A stretch of 64,000 bases of DNA. Origin: Dolomedes plantarius. Lineage: Eukaryota; Arthropoda; Arachnida; Araneae; Dolomedidae. Made by a program: the position numbers and the translations under genes. The stretch's first letter is position 1, and every line of letters starts with the position of its first letter. The stretch lies in assembly GCA_907164885.2 (NCBI GenBank), contig OU015499.1, positions 147,094,118-147,158,117 on the forward strand, written 5' to 3'. Below the pieces are notes generated by a model. That model searched no databases. It worked only from the letters and a program-made list of their open reading frames with translations, and was not told where the DNA came from. Shown here one piece after another: positions 9,705 to 20,137 of this stretch.

Positions 9705-11450
9705 TCAGGCGAAAGGTTTCTCTCCCGAATGGATGCGGAGATGTCTTTTTAAATGACCCTGATCAGAAAATGTTTTCCCACATACAGTGCAGGCAAAAGG
9801 TTTCTCTCCTGTGTGGGTGCGGACATGTCTTTTTAATTCATAATGTCGAGAAAATCTTTTCTCACATAGAGTGCAGGCAAAAGGCTTCTCTCCCGTGTGG
9901 TTACGGAGATGTGTTTTTAAATTACCCTGTTGAGAAAACGTTTTCCCACATACAGTGCACACGAAAGGTTTCTCTCCTGTATGGACGCGGAGATGACTTT
10001 TTATACGATCCTGTACAGAAAATGTTTTTCCACAAACAGTGCATGCGAAAGGTTTCTCTCCTGTGTGGCCGCGGAGATGTTTTGTTAAATCACCATGCTC
10101 AGAAAATGTTTTCCCACATACAGTGCATGTGAAAGGTTTCTCTCCTGTATGGGTGCGGAGATGACGTATCAAATCACCCTGTTGAGAAAATCTTTTCTCA
10201 CACACAATGCAGGCGAAAGGTTTCTCTCCTGTGTGGGTGCGGAGATGTGTTTTTAAATGAGACCGTTGAAAATATGCTTTCTCACATATACTGCATGCGA
10301 AAGGTTTCTCTCCCGTGTGGATGCGGAAATGACTTTTTAAACGACCCTGTGTAGAAAATGTTTTTCCACAAACAGTGCATGCGAAAGGTTTCTCTCCTGT
10401 GTGGTCACGGAGATGTTTTGTTAAATCACCATGCTCAGAAAATGATTTCCCACATACCGTGCATGCGAAAGGTTTCTCTCCTGTATGGGTGCGGAGATGT
10501 CGTGTCAAATCACCCTGTTGAGAAAATCTTTTCTCACACACAGTGCAGGCGAAAGGTTTCTCTCCTGTGTGGGTGCGGAGATGTGTTTGTAAATGAGTCC
10601 GTTGAAAATATGCTTTTTCACATATACTGCATGCGAAAGGTTTCTCTCCCGTGTGGATGCGGAGATGTATTTTTAAAGAACACTGCAGTGTAAATCTTTT
10701 CCCACATACAGTGCAGGCAAAAGGTTTCTCTCCTGTGTGGGTGCGTACATGTCTTTTTAATTCATCATGTCGAGAAAATCTTTTCTCACATAGAGTGCAG
10801 GCAAAAGGCTTCTCTCCCGTGTGATTACGGAGATGTGTTTTTAAATTACCCTGTCGAGAAAACGTTTTCCCACATACAGTGCATGCGAAAGGTTTCTCTC
10901 CTGTATGGACGCGGAGATGAATTTTTAAACGATCCTGTACAGAAAATGTTTTTCCACACAAAGTGCATTCGAAAGGTTTCTCTCCTGTGTGGCCGCGGAG
11001 ATGTTTTGTTAAATCACCATGCTCAGAAAATGTTTTCCCACATACAGTGCATGCGAAAGGTTTCTCTCCTGTATGGGTGCGGAGATGTCGTATCAAATCA
11101 CCCTGTTGAGAAAATCTTTTCTCACATACAGTGCAGGGGAAAGGTTTCTCTCCTGTGTGCGTGCGGAGATGTGTTTTTAAATGAGTCCGTTGAAAATATG
11201 TTTTCTGACATATACTGCATGCGAAAGGTTTCTCTCCCGTGTGGATGCGGAGATGTATTTTTAAAGAACCCTGCAGTGAAAATCTTTTTTCACATACAGT
11301 GCATGCAAAAGGTTTCTCTCCTGTGTGGTCACGGATATGTGTTTTTAAATGCTCCTCAGGAGAAAATCTTTTCTCACATCTCTTTTCGCTGGAATAGCTT
11401 TCATTGGAAGGTCCTTTTAGAGTGGAAATATACATTTGCTCTTGTGGCAT
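9705..11450 (-). CDS. C2H2 zinc-finger protein, 19 complete fingers (copy A)
   Basis: The 581-residue frame starts [18 protein letters not shown] and carries a degenerate first finger (only one Cys) and then 19 regular 28-residue C2H2 fingers joined by HTGEKPF linkers. Such arrays bind DNA in the nucleus. Fingers fall into a seven-finger higher-order unit whose contact residues recur ([64 protein letters not shown]); unit 2 lacks the last two fingers and unit 3 lacks the first. The stop (9705-9707) is a TGA where the first zinc-binding Cys of the next finger should be. A likely 3' splice site (CTCTTTGCAG) lies upstream, with the exon beginning at about 11565. No effector domain is visible, so a 5' exon may be missing from this view. 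The leader matches the copy B gene. Confidence 0.85.
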   Translation of the reverse strand: MPQEQMYISTLKGPSNESYSSEKRCEKRFSPEEHLKTHIRDHTGEKPFACTVCEKRFSLQGSLKIHLRIHTGEKPFACSICQKTYFQRTHLKTHLRTHTGEKPFPCTVCEKRFSQQGDLIRHLRTHTGEKPFACTVCGKTFSEHGDLTKHLRGHTGEKPFECTLCGKTFSVQDRLKIHLRVHTGEKPFACTVCGKTFSRQGNLKTHLRNHTGEKPFACTLCEKRFSRHDELKRHVRTHTGEKPFACTVCGKRFTLQCSLKIHLRIHTGEKPFACSICEKAYFQRTHLQTHLRTHTGEKPFACTVCEKRFSQQGDLTRHLRTHTGEKPFACTVCGKSFSEHGDLTKHLRDHTGEKPFACTVCGKTFSTQGRLKSHFRIHTGEKPFACSICEKAYFQRSHLKTHLRTHTGEKPFACIVCEKRFSQQGDLIRHLRTHTGEKPFTCTVCGKTFSEHGDLTKHLRGHTGEKPFACTVCGKTFSVQDRIKSHLRVHTGEKPFVCTVCGKTFSQQGNLKTHLRNHTGEKPFACTLCEKRFSRHYELKRHVRTHTGEKPFACTVCGKTFSDQGHLKRHLRIHSGEKPFA

Positions 11451-11702
11451 GACTATGATTATTTACACTGTGATCAGAAAACAACTGCCAACAATATCTT
11501 CAACTTTAAAAGCTGTTGATACCACATGCATTTTAATTTCCCACCTAACAATCTTTACCGAAAACCTGCAAAGAGAGGAGAAAAGAATATAAATGATACA
11601 AATATAAATGATATTAACACTGTACCCTCAAGCTTTTTTGGTATTTTTCACGGAAATTCAATAGCTATATATAAAAGTTTGTCTGCTAAGAAATTGTTTA
11701 TA

Positions 11703-11876
11703 CAGTGGAATCTCGATCTATCGTTTTGCTGGGGACGATTGAAATGAACGGTAAATGCGGGAAAACGATAGATGCGGAAAATCATAACAACGCAAAATGG
11801 TCGTTGGGACTGGATAAAATGAACGACACATACGGAAAAACGATGGATCCGAAAACGATGGATCGAGATTCCACTG
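11703..11876. mobile_element. Pogo/Tigger-type MITE, 174 bp
   Basis: Ends are near-perfect inverted repeats, CAGTGGAATCTCGATC and its complement, flanked by TA on both sides (11701-11702 and 11877-11878). CGATAGAT/ATCGTTTT words repeat inside. It has no coding capacity. A second, truncated copy in the opposite orientation lies at 61824-61956. Confidence 0.8.
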
Positions 11877-11892
11877 TATATATACATATATA

Positions 11893-13147
11893 CAGATGGA
11901 GTACAAAATAATACGAACACCTGTGAAAAAGTATTGCGTATTTCACACCTGCAGTATAGCCGCGCCACCTGCAACAGAAGTCTGCCACCTAGTGAGCGTG
12001 AAGAGTCTCTCAACAGCAGTCACCTACGTTGCATGCTTCTATCGAACTGTCTGTGATACGTGGAAATGTCAGACTTGTCAGAGTTCCAAAGAGGAATGAT
12101 AGTTGGAGCGCGTTTAAGTGGAGCATCGGTTAGGAAACAGCAAACCTTTTGGGGTTTGCAAGGAGTACGGTATCAGCCGTTATGACAGCGTACACGAAAG
12201 AGTGTAAAACGACGTCTTCAGAGCACAACAGTGGCCGAAAGTTCAAGCTTGCTGATAGGGATAGACGGGTCTTGAAGCGCATAGTAGCCCGAAAGCACAA
12301 GCAATCGTTATCCAAGATAACATCCGAAATGAACAGTCATCTCCAGGACCCCGTTTCAACAAAAACTGTCAAAAGGGAACTTCATGCTGCGAACATTTAT
12401 GGCAGAGTGGCAAATCGTAAACCCTTGGTGACAGCAACTAATGCTTTCAAGCGACGCCAATGGTGCAGAGATCACAAAGGCTGGTCCCCACAGCAGTGGC
12501 AACAGGTAATATGGTCAGATGAATCGTCATTCACCCTATTTCAGACTACCGGATGCGTTTATGTCTGGAGAACGCCCAAAGAAGCGTTTCACCCTGAATG
12601 CCTCTTGCCGACTGTGAAGCATGGGGGTGGCTCCATTATGGTATGGGGTGCGATATCACAGCGCGGTCTTGCGCCACTTGTTATTCTGCATGGGAGGATC
12701 AAATCCAATCACTATCTAAGCGTTCTAGGGAATCACGTCCATCCTTTTGTCCAGACTGTATTCCCTGGAGAGCGACCGCTTTTTCAAGACTAAAACGCCC
12801 CTATCCACACTGCTAGCTGTGTTCAATAATGGTTCGAAGAGCATGACGATGCAGTTGAACATCTCGCCCGGTCCCCTCAGTCTCCAGACTTTAATATTAT
12901 TGAACATTTATGGCATATTTGGAGTCCAAACTTCGTTCCCGATTTCCACCTCCATCCGGACTTTCGGAATTAGAGACCGCTCTGCAGGAGGAATGGCTTA
13001 ATATTCCTTTAAATATTGTCCATGACCTTTATGCATCTATCCCACGTCGCATTAAATCTGTACTTCAGTCAAAGGGTGGTCCAACCCCCTATTAATAAAG
13101 ATTTTCCATTATTTCACAGGTGTTCGTATTATTTTGTCCACCATCTG
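11893..13147 (+). mobile_element. Tc1/mariner element, 1255 bp, TA target duplication
   Basis: The terminal inverted repeats of about 37 bp contain ACAAAATAATACGAACACCTG; the outer end reads CAGATGG on both sides, flanked by TA. It encloses a decayed transposase (12066-13095). Copy B of the segmental duplication lacks the insertion, so it arrived after the duplication. Confidence 0.85.
12066..13095 (+). pseudogene. Tc1 transposase, inactivated
   Basis: The reading starts MSDLSEFQRGMIVGARLSG (12066), with a frameshift near 12135. The main frame continues to 12793 through the HTH region, WSDESSF with the first catalytic Asp, and the KHGGGSIMVWGAIS motif. A TAA at 12791-12793 falls where the second catalytic Asp would be expected, before NAPIHTA. 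After another stop near 12830, SPDFNIIEHLW keeps the third acidic residue. A further frameshift precedes the C-terminal block ending RRIKSVLQSKGGPTPY at 13095. The family cuts and pastes DNA at TA sites; this copy cannot make a functional enzyme. Confidence 0.85.
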
Positions 13148-13157
13148 TATATACATA

Positions 13158-14651
13158 CACTGGTGTAAGAAATTAAGAGAATTTTCAGGCTTGGTCGATT
13201 ATTTCTAGAACTACTGTACCGATTTTAATGAATTTTGATATGTACATACATTGATACAATACCAAACAAATAACCATTCAATAATTGTAATACACACGCA
13301 TGATCGTGCGTAACACTCTTTGGAGTCGGAAGGTATGAAATAGCGGTTGCAGAATAAACAAAAAAATGGGTAAATAGATGGGTTAGTAGGGGGTATGGTC
13401 CCCTCTTACAGATATACAGGTCTCGCAGCGTGATTTCATACTTGAAATAAGGCAGTTTATAATTTCCTGTGGCAACTGGTCGCTCTCGTTCAGCAACGCT
13501 GTTTTCATTCCCTGGATGGTTCTCGGAGGGAGGTTGCGAGTTGCAATTGCCCTCCTCAGAGCGTCCCAGAAATGCTCTATAGGGTTGAGGACTGGAGATC
13601 TGGCTGGCCAATACATCCGGCGAATATCCTCACTCTCTAGAAATTCGTCGACCAGAAGAGCTGTATGTGGCCTCGCCTTATCGTCCAATAAAATGAACTC
13701 AGGGCCAACTGCACCCCTAAAAAGGCGAACATAGGGCTCCAAGACCTAATCCCTATACCTCAGACCAGTCACAGGGCCACTTTCAAAGACATGGAGAGGT
13801 GTGTGGCCATCCAACATGATGCCCTCCCAGACCATTAAATCTCCTCCGCCATAATGACGATTTCGCGGACATTGGAGGGTAGGAAGCGGGTCCCTGGTTT
13901 TCTCCATATGAACGTACGGCGAGAATCGGTGTTTAGGCTGAACCAGGACTCATCAGTGAAGAGAACGGTCGCCCATTGATCCATACTCCAATCTCTATGC
14001 TCTCTTCACCATGATAAACGGATTCTCCTGTTCGTAGGAGCGGGACGCAAACAGCAGGTCTTGCAAACAACCCTCTCTCATGAAGTCTTTTGGAAACAGT
14101 CACCCTTGATACACGGGTTCCTGTGGCTGCATACAAGTCACGAGAGCTAAGAAGCTGTAGCACTCCTGTTACGCCTTGCCATTACCGACAAATTGCGATC
14201 TTCTCTGGTCGTCGTGGGTCTTGGACGACCTTGCCCAGGCTTTCTCTCGATGGATCCGGTATCCTGGAATTGCTTCCATAAGTTACACACGACGCTGGGC
14301 GTTAAATTGAACTCTACAAATTTGGACTTGAGATTGGCCTGCTTCTAGCCTCCCCACAATTCGCCACCTCATTCCATCATCTAAACGTTGGAGGTTACTC
14401 ATTTTTACTGCTACAATTTGAAATTAGCCGGTCACCCCCTATTAACCCATTTTTGTTTATTCTGAAACCGCTGTTTCATACCTTCCGACTCCAACGAGTG
14501 TTACGCACGATCATACGTGTGTATTACAATTATTGAATGGTTATTTGTTTTGTTTTGTATCAATGTATGTACATATTTCATTAAAATCGGTACAGTAGTT
14601 CTAGAGATAGTCGACCAAGTCTGCAAATTCTCTTAATTTCTTACACCAGTG
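13158..14651 (-). mobile_element. Tc1/mariner element with about 220-bp inverted repeats
   Basis: The ends CACTGGTGTAAGAAATTAAGA are flanked by TA (13156-13157 and 14652-14653). The inverted homology extends about 220 bp inward on each side, longer than usual for Tc1. It sits ten bases from the previous element (11893-13147), both within copy A and absent from copy B. Confidence 0.85.
13383..14402 (-). pseudogene. Tc1 transposase, inactivated
   Basis: Starting from an ATG at 14402-14400, the minus strand encodes a decayed transposase of the Tc1 type. Readable parts are SRDLYAATGTRVSRVTVSK (HTH region), FTDESW (first catalytic Asp), GGDLMVW-like sequence, LLDDKARPHTA (second Asp present, Asn to Lys beside it) and LNPIEHFWDAL (Glu present). 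The last 120 residues (13383-13742) are open and end in RGDHTPY. Several frameshifts interrupt the centre. Confidence 0.85.
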
Positions 14652-14732
14652 TATATATATATATAAACTCGGACGTTATAAATTATGTTTCGGATTAATA
14701 AAAACTATCGAGCATTTTAAATTTATTGTAAT

Positions 14733-15561
14733 TAGGCCTGGGTGATGTATCGATACATCGTGAGAAACCGGTGTGAAGCCGACATCGTCACACCGGCTTC
14801 ATAATTTTCAAATCGGCGATATATCGTAACATCGCGATTTCCCGGTGACGCAAATCTAACGGTGTACGCATACGCGCGATTTCCTGATGTCACACAAACG
14901 GTTCCGATGTTTCTGTGTGCGCATGCGCGATGTCGCATGGCTTGGTCGGCGATTTCCCGATGTTCGATGTTTGTACGCATGCGCGGTTTTACTATATCAC
15001 ATCGCTTAGCTTGAAGGGACGATTTTCCAGTTTCACACCGTCAATAGTTACACGGACTATAATAGATTGACGAATCCTCGAATTCTTTTTGTGAATAAGG
15101 TGATTTTTCCATCACGTGACTTTCTCTTCGATGTTGTGATAGTGTGTGTTGTTGTGATAAGAAAGACAAAGCGATAAATCGCAAAGGTCCGGATCAGCAC
15201 CAGTCCTGCTTTCTGCACATGCGTGTGTGAACTTAGGATTTCTTTCGATTGTCAGTGTGTTTACTGTTAGATTCTTTGGTCGAACTTGTTTTTAGAATAT
15301 TCAGCACGGAGTGTTATTACAAGACAAAGAGCTGCATTGCTTCCAAAAAATGCAGATATTCTTGGCTCAAAATAAAAGATATTTAAATATTTAATAAGTT
15401 TAGTCTATTGCAGGACAACCTGGTATCATTTTTATGTATGAATCTACATTACTTTTTTTAGGGAGGCACGCTGCCACCTGCTGGCTACGTTAATGGTTAA
15501 CATCGCAATGTTAGACTGACGATGTATCGCGATGTCAAAAATGTAACATCGCCCAGGACTA
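14733..15561. mobile_element. hAT-type non-autonomous element, 829 bp
   Basis: Ends TAGGCCTGGGTGATGT and TAGTCCTGGGCGATGT (reverse complement) are inverted repeats starting with the TAG common in hAT elements. The 8-bp flanks ATTGTAAT (14725-14732) and ATTGAAAT (15562-15569) are an 8-bp target duplication with one mismatch. Copy B has a single ATTGCAAT at the matching place near 46605. Inside, CGATGT/ACATCG words are dense. No transposase is present. Confidence 0.85.
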
Positions 15562-16146
15562 ATTGAAATTAGGATACGCGGTTCCTTAGCTATCCTTATT
15601 CTTTTGTCCTGGTAGATTATAAGGCCGTGCAGAGATTTTATATGTTTCGGTTTGTAGGGATCACCACAAAACTAATGATACCGGCCCGATCAATAATGAA
15701 TAAGCAATATTCATATTTTTTCCATTAAAATTTATTTTAGTTGTCGGTAATTCAAAAAAATTTCATCATTAATTACTGAGTTTTCTGCTCCGTGATATTC
15801 CAGAGATTTACATCTGATTAAAGTGCTCGGTTACCATCAGATTAAAAATTCATAAATCTAATAAAATGTATAAATTCATTTCAGGAAATAACAAAGAATA
15901 TGTGGGTTAGGGTTTTGCTTACGCAGATTTGTTCTGATTGCAGTTTGGCGGCGACAGATATTTTTCACCACGTTCTCTCCACATTTTAATATATATGTCT
16001 ATGTATATAGAACATTAGAATTGACAATTGTAAAAATTCTTCAAATTTCCGTTCATCGTTTGTGGAATAAGTGCTTTTATGCGATTCTTCAAATAATCTG
16101 AATCAAATATTGAAAAGTTATCTGTGGACCTATTCAAGTCTATGAG

Positions 16147-16724
16147 AGTAGTAGTCCAGCCACTATGTGCTACAGAAGTGACGTCATCAAAGGGGGCGGG
16201 GTCGAGTGACGTCACCGGAAGTGACGTCAGGCGGAGTTGAGTTGAATAGTTTGGTTCCTTCTGCTGAAAAAAATATTTTGGGGGGGGGAAACTTTCAGGG
16301 GGTTGACAAGTTGAGTTGAGTAGTTGGGCTCCTGCTTTCAAAATGAAATAAAATAGTAACTTTTTCAGGGGGTAGTAAAAAGTTTATCTTTTACGGAATG
16401 GCAACACTCGTTAGTTTCGGAATGAGACTGAAATTTTTTCAAGATCTAGTCACCAACGTGTTTTTAAGCCAGAGTATGATTGAGTGGTTGGGCTCCTTCT
16501 GCTGAAAAATAAATTACTTGAGGGTCAGTGGTGAGTTGTTTCTTGTGGAACGGGTACTTCCACAAGATTCCACAAGACGGGTTTCTTGTGGAAAGTACGA
16601 AGTGAAGTGAAACAAGAGAGGTGAAAGTTCGGTTAATGTGAAATGGCAAGACATTTATGTTTGGATGGTGAACTTAGAAAATTTCCCACCTTCTTGGAAA
16701 GGGTGTAATACCTTGTGACGTCAC
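16147..16724 (+). repeat. Polinton left terminal inverted repeat
   Basis: About 578 bp, matching the reverse complement of 25817-26310 with small indels. It holds four perfect TGACGTCA octamers (16179, 16207, 16222, 16716), three of them in a short tandem stretch near the outer end, and CCTTCTGCTGAAAA phrases that repeat. Confidence 0.85.
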
Positions 16725-17347
16725 TATCAATCGTCGTATTTTTCGAGTATTATGTTTTTTAAAATGGCAACGCTGTCGTTACGTGTCCGTTCTTGATGAA
16801 AAGCGATTGCATATCACCCGTAGTAGTGTGTTACACGCGGTCGTGAGATTATCTTGTTTCAGGTGAAAGTTGCTACGAAGTTGCAGGGGTTTTACCATTT
16901 TCTGTTATACTGTGTTCGGAGAAACTGAAAAAAGATGGATACTGTACCTAATATGGAAGGCAGACATGACAACAAGCGTAAACTTGCAGACAATATGGAT
17001 ACGGAAGGAAATAATAAGAAAATAAAGCAAGATAAACCTAAGGTAAGTTCTTTTTTATAATGGAGTCAGGTTTTTCATAGTTTTTACATTTATTCATCAG
17101 AAATTTCAATTTCTTTTCTTACATTATTGTTCTTTTTTTCAGGAAGGTATATTTAAAGATGATGAAATTCCGGAAGGGATGTTTCACATAGGTGATTCTA
17201 TATTTGTTTTTCCAAAAACTTTTCGAGGATATGTGTCCGTTCATATCAGACGGTTTAAGAAATATGGGAACACGTTCTATCCAACCGCAGAAGGTGTTAC
17301 GTTACTTCCCAGTTGGGCTGAATATATTATGACACCCCACACTTTAC

Positions 17348-18181
17348 TAGGGATGCGACATCAATGTCGATGTTTTAAACATCGATTTATTGAAGCCGAT
17401 GCTTTTTTAACATCGATGTTTTGTGCTCGATGTTTTACGTTGTCTCGATGTTTTTTTTAATGAAAAAGTACCGTAATAAAAAAAAAATTTACCACGTAGC
17501 ATAATTTTCACACTCAGTAAATGTAAGTCTGAATTCCGAAAAGGACGAATACAAAAGGGGGAATGATTCCTTAGCAAACAGACAAATGGCAATCAACAAC
17601 CAATGAACCAATCAGAGCGCTTGGAATGTTCTTGACACTCCAAAACCTTGCATGGGGTTTTATTTTACAAATAGTATATACACGAGTGCATCCATTTAAG
17701 TTTTTGTTTTGTTCTGGTTTTATACAAGTTGACGTTAATATTATTAGTAAGATGCCTCCCAAAAGTACCGTTTAGAAATATTTTTACAAAACCACTGACA
17801 AATTAGCGAAATGCAATATTTGCCTTAAGTCCCTCAAAACTTCTGGCAATGCTACGAATTTATCTGGACATTTGAAGGCAAAACATGGCGGTATTTACAC
17901 CGAGAATTTTGAGTCATCAATGTACACAAAGCAACCAAGTTTTTGTCATTTGTGCCTGCCCAATCAGAGAGTAAAGTTAAATCACCCCCTCCCCCCACGA
18001 CTAACGGAAGTAACATTAATGTTAGAGCTTACTAAACCAGTTTTAAAAAATGGATGTTCTAAAACATCGATGTTTAAAAACATCGATGGTTTTTGGGTGA
18101 TGTTTTATTAGCATCGATGTTTTAATATTAAATATCGATGTTTCAAAACATCGATGCTTTGCTATCGATGTCGCATCACTA
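17348..18181. mobile_element. hAT non-autonomous element inside the Polinton PC4-like gene
   Basis: The ends TAGGGATGCGACATC and TAGTGATGCGACATC (reverse complement) are inverted repeats, flanked by an exact 8-bp target duplication CACTTTAC (17340-17347 and 18182-18189). ATCGATGTTT words pack both subterminal regions. It retains a BED-finger piece of a transposase gene (17752-17940), so it is a deletion derivative of a ZBED-like hAT rather than a pure MITE. Confidence 0.9.
17752..17940 (+). pseudogene. BED-type zinc finger fragment of a hAT transposase
   Basis: From ATG 17752 the frame reads MPPKSTV, an in-frame TAG, then KYFYKTTDKLAKCNIC followed by NLSGHLKAKHGG. The C-x2-C ... H-x4-H arrangement and the position before an absent catalytic core match BED fingers at the N-terminus of hAT transposases, which contact the element's own ends. 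No RNase-H-like core remains. Confidence 0.7.
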
Positions 18182-19056
18182 CACTTTACCTCAAAAGATC
18201 GAAGATTTAAACGCAGTCCTTGTGTATCGAGAGGAAGACTTCAGAATTGACTGTTCAGAATTCGTACATTACACATTTACCCGATTTAAAAGGGATGAAC
18301 ATGGTAAAGTTGTAACTAAATCTATTAATCTGTCTTCTTTTACACTGGGTGCAAATGATGAAACAGTATCACGATATTGTTACAGTTGTACTGGATCATG
18401 TTTATGAATCTATGGACTTTATCAGTGCCTACATGTCATATGAGGAAAGACCTATCGATGAAAGTTTGCCTGAGGCTTTAGATGTAAGTCTTGGTACACA
18501 GTGTTTGCGGCAACTGCTTCGAGACTTTCTAAGTTATAGCCTGATGGATACGAGTGGCCTGAAGAATCCTGAATTAATAGCAGAAGTAATTGCGAATCGT
18601 ACGGAAACGTTTGATTCAACCGCCTTTGCGGTGGGTGTTCAAGAAATTGCAGAGTCGTTTTACTCTAGGCTGTGGGAACATAAGGACTTTCTGGTGTTAG
18701 CAAAACCTGCAATGTATGTGACAAGAAAATTTCTAAAAGAAATAAATTTGAAAGATGTGTTGAGAGAGGTTAGAAATGTACTTTGTCCAGCCAATGCATC
18801 TGAATATTTTGAAGATTTGTACTGAACAATAATTTGTATATATTATAAATTAATAAATGTGTTAATTATTTTCATGCGTTTATTTGTGATTATTCATCGT
18901 TTTTTAGAATTTCTTTTATTTTTTAAATTATTTAGTTATATAGAAGCTATATACTTAAAACAATAAGGTAGCAAAAGTATATAAATAGGAGAGTTAAATC
19001 TTATTCATCAGTCATTATGAATATTTCCCTTAGGTTAGACCATAACAGCTGTTGCA

Positions 19057-20099
19057 ATGGAAGCGTTGATTCAGACATATCAAAACCCAAAGCTACCCGT
19101 CAGTTACGGTGGTATCAGTGCTTTACAACGTGCATTAAAGGCTCGCGTGAAAGGGAAAGACATAAAGAAATGGCTGCAAACGAAAGATTCTTATACTTTG
19201 CACAAGCCCTTGAGACACAAATTCAAGAGAAATGGTGTTATCGTAGGAGGCATAAACGAGCAGTTTCAATCTGACTTAGTAGACATGCAGTCTCTCGCAT
19301 CTCATAATGATGATTATAAATACTTACTGACATGCATTGATATTTTATCAAAATATGCATGGGCTATACCTCTAAAAGATAAGAAATCTAAAACTGTGAT
19401 GGCTGCCTTCGAAAAAATATTTTCGGAACGCACGCCTCAATCTTTACAGACGGATGCTGGTAAAGAGTTTACCAATAAAATAGTACAAATTTTCTTAAAA
19501 AAGAAAAAAGTTCATTTTTTTTACAACGCACAATGCAACAAAAGCATCGGTAGTTGGACGGTTTAATCGCACACTTAAAACTAAGATGTGGAAATATTTT
19601 ACTGAAATGAATACGAAACGTTACATTGATGTCATAGACAAGTTGATGCAGTTATAATCACACCTGGCATCGTAGTATTAAAACAGAACCCACATTACAA
19701 AATCAGCAAAAAGTTTGGTATACATTATACGATCAACAGCAACAACCCATGCAAAAACATGTCGTTTCCGATTTAAAAGTTGGAGATACTGTTCGCATCA
19801 GCCGAGAGAAAATGGTGTTTGAAAAAGGATATGAACAAAATTGGACAAGGGAAATTTTTACTATTTATAAAATTATACCACGAGTTCCTGTGGTCTATAA
19901 ACTGAAAGATCTTGCAGGGCAAATCATACAAGGCAGCTTTTATAAACAAGAGCTACAAAAGATTTCGGATTCTGGATTTTATCCTGTAGAAAAAATTTTG
20001 AAAAAGTGAAAGCGAAATGGAAAAGTTGAATATTTTGTGAAATTTCAAGGCTACCCAGATAAATTTAATGCATGGGTCGAAGAGGTCAAAACGATGTAA
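19057..20099 (+). pseudogene. Polinton integrase with chromodomain, inactivated
   Basis: From 19057 the protein shows an N-terminal helical region, then the rve core: FQSDLVDMQSLA (first Asp), YLLTCIDILSKYAWAIPL, LQTDAGKEFTN (second Asp). A T-run near 19511-19518 breaks the frame; continuing in another frame gives VVGRFNRTLKTKMWKYF, where the catalytic Glu expected before RFNRTLK is Gly. A second frameshift lies near 19655, before NHTWHRSIKTEPTLQ. The C-terminal part (19749-20009) has an SH3-like stretch, and after a TGA at 20007-20009 a chromodomain-like tail KVEYFVKFQGYPDKFNAWV. Polinton integrases insert the element with 6-bp duplications. This copy is dead. Confidence 0.85.
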
Positions 20100-20137
20100 A
20101 TAGGGCAATCAGCCTACTTACCTTTATTTTAAAAAAG

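Larger units (their letters stand above)
16935..18825 (+). pseudogene. PC4-like protein gene of the Polinton, split by a hAT insertion
   Basis: Exon 1 (16935-17042) starts MDTVPNMEGRHDNKRK and ends at a GTAAGT donor. Exon 2 begins at 17143 after TTTTTTTCAG, in phase. It encodes MFHIGDSIFVF, FRGYVSVHIRRFKKYG and YPTAEGVTLLPSWAEYI, which fits the single-strand-DNA-binding fold of the transcription coactivator PC4 (p15). A hAT element (17348-18181) with 8-bp duplication CACTTTAC then interrupts the codon series; joining across it keeps frame and continues with a second PC4-like half (DFRIDCSEFVHYTFTRF, KSINLSSFTL). One extra base near 18345 shifts the frame into the last part (to 18825), a helical region with LDHVYESMDF and AMYVTRKFL. 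PC4 assignment is by pattern; presence in a Polinton is inferred from position between the repeats. Confidence 0.7.

Noticed and set aside
9770..11452. Long plus-strand frames with repeats like [14 protein letters not shown]
   Set aside because: They are antisense shadows of the zinc-finger array; the repeat simply mirrors the 84-bp finger period. The same holds for 44743-45228.
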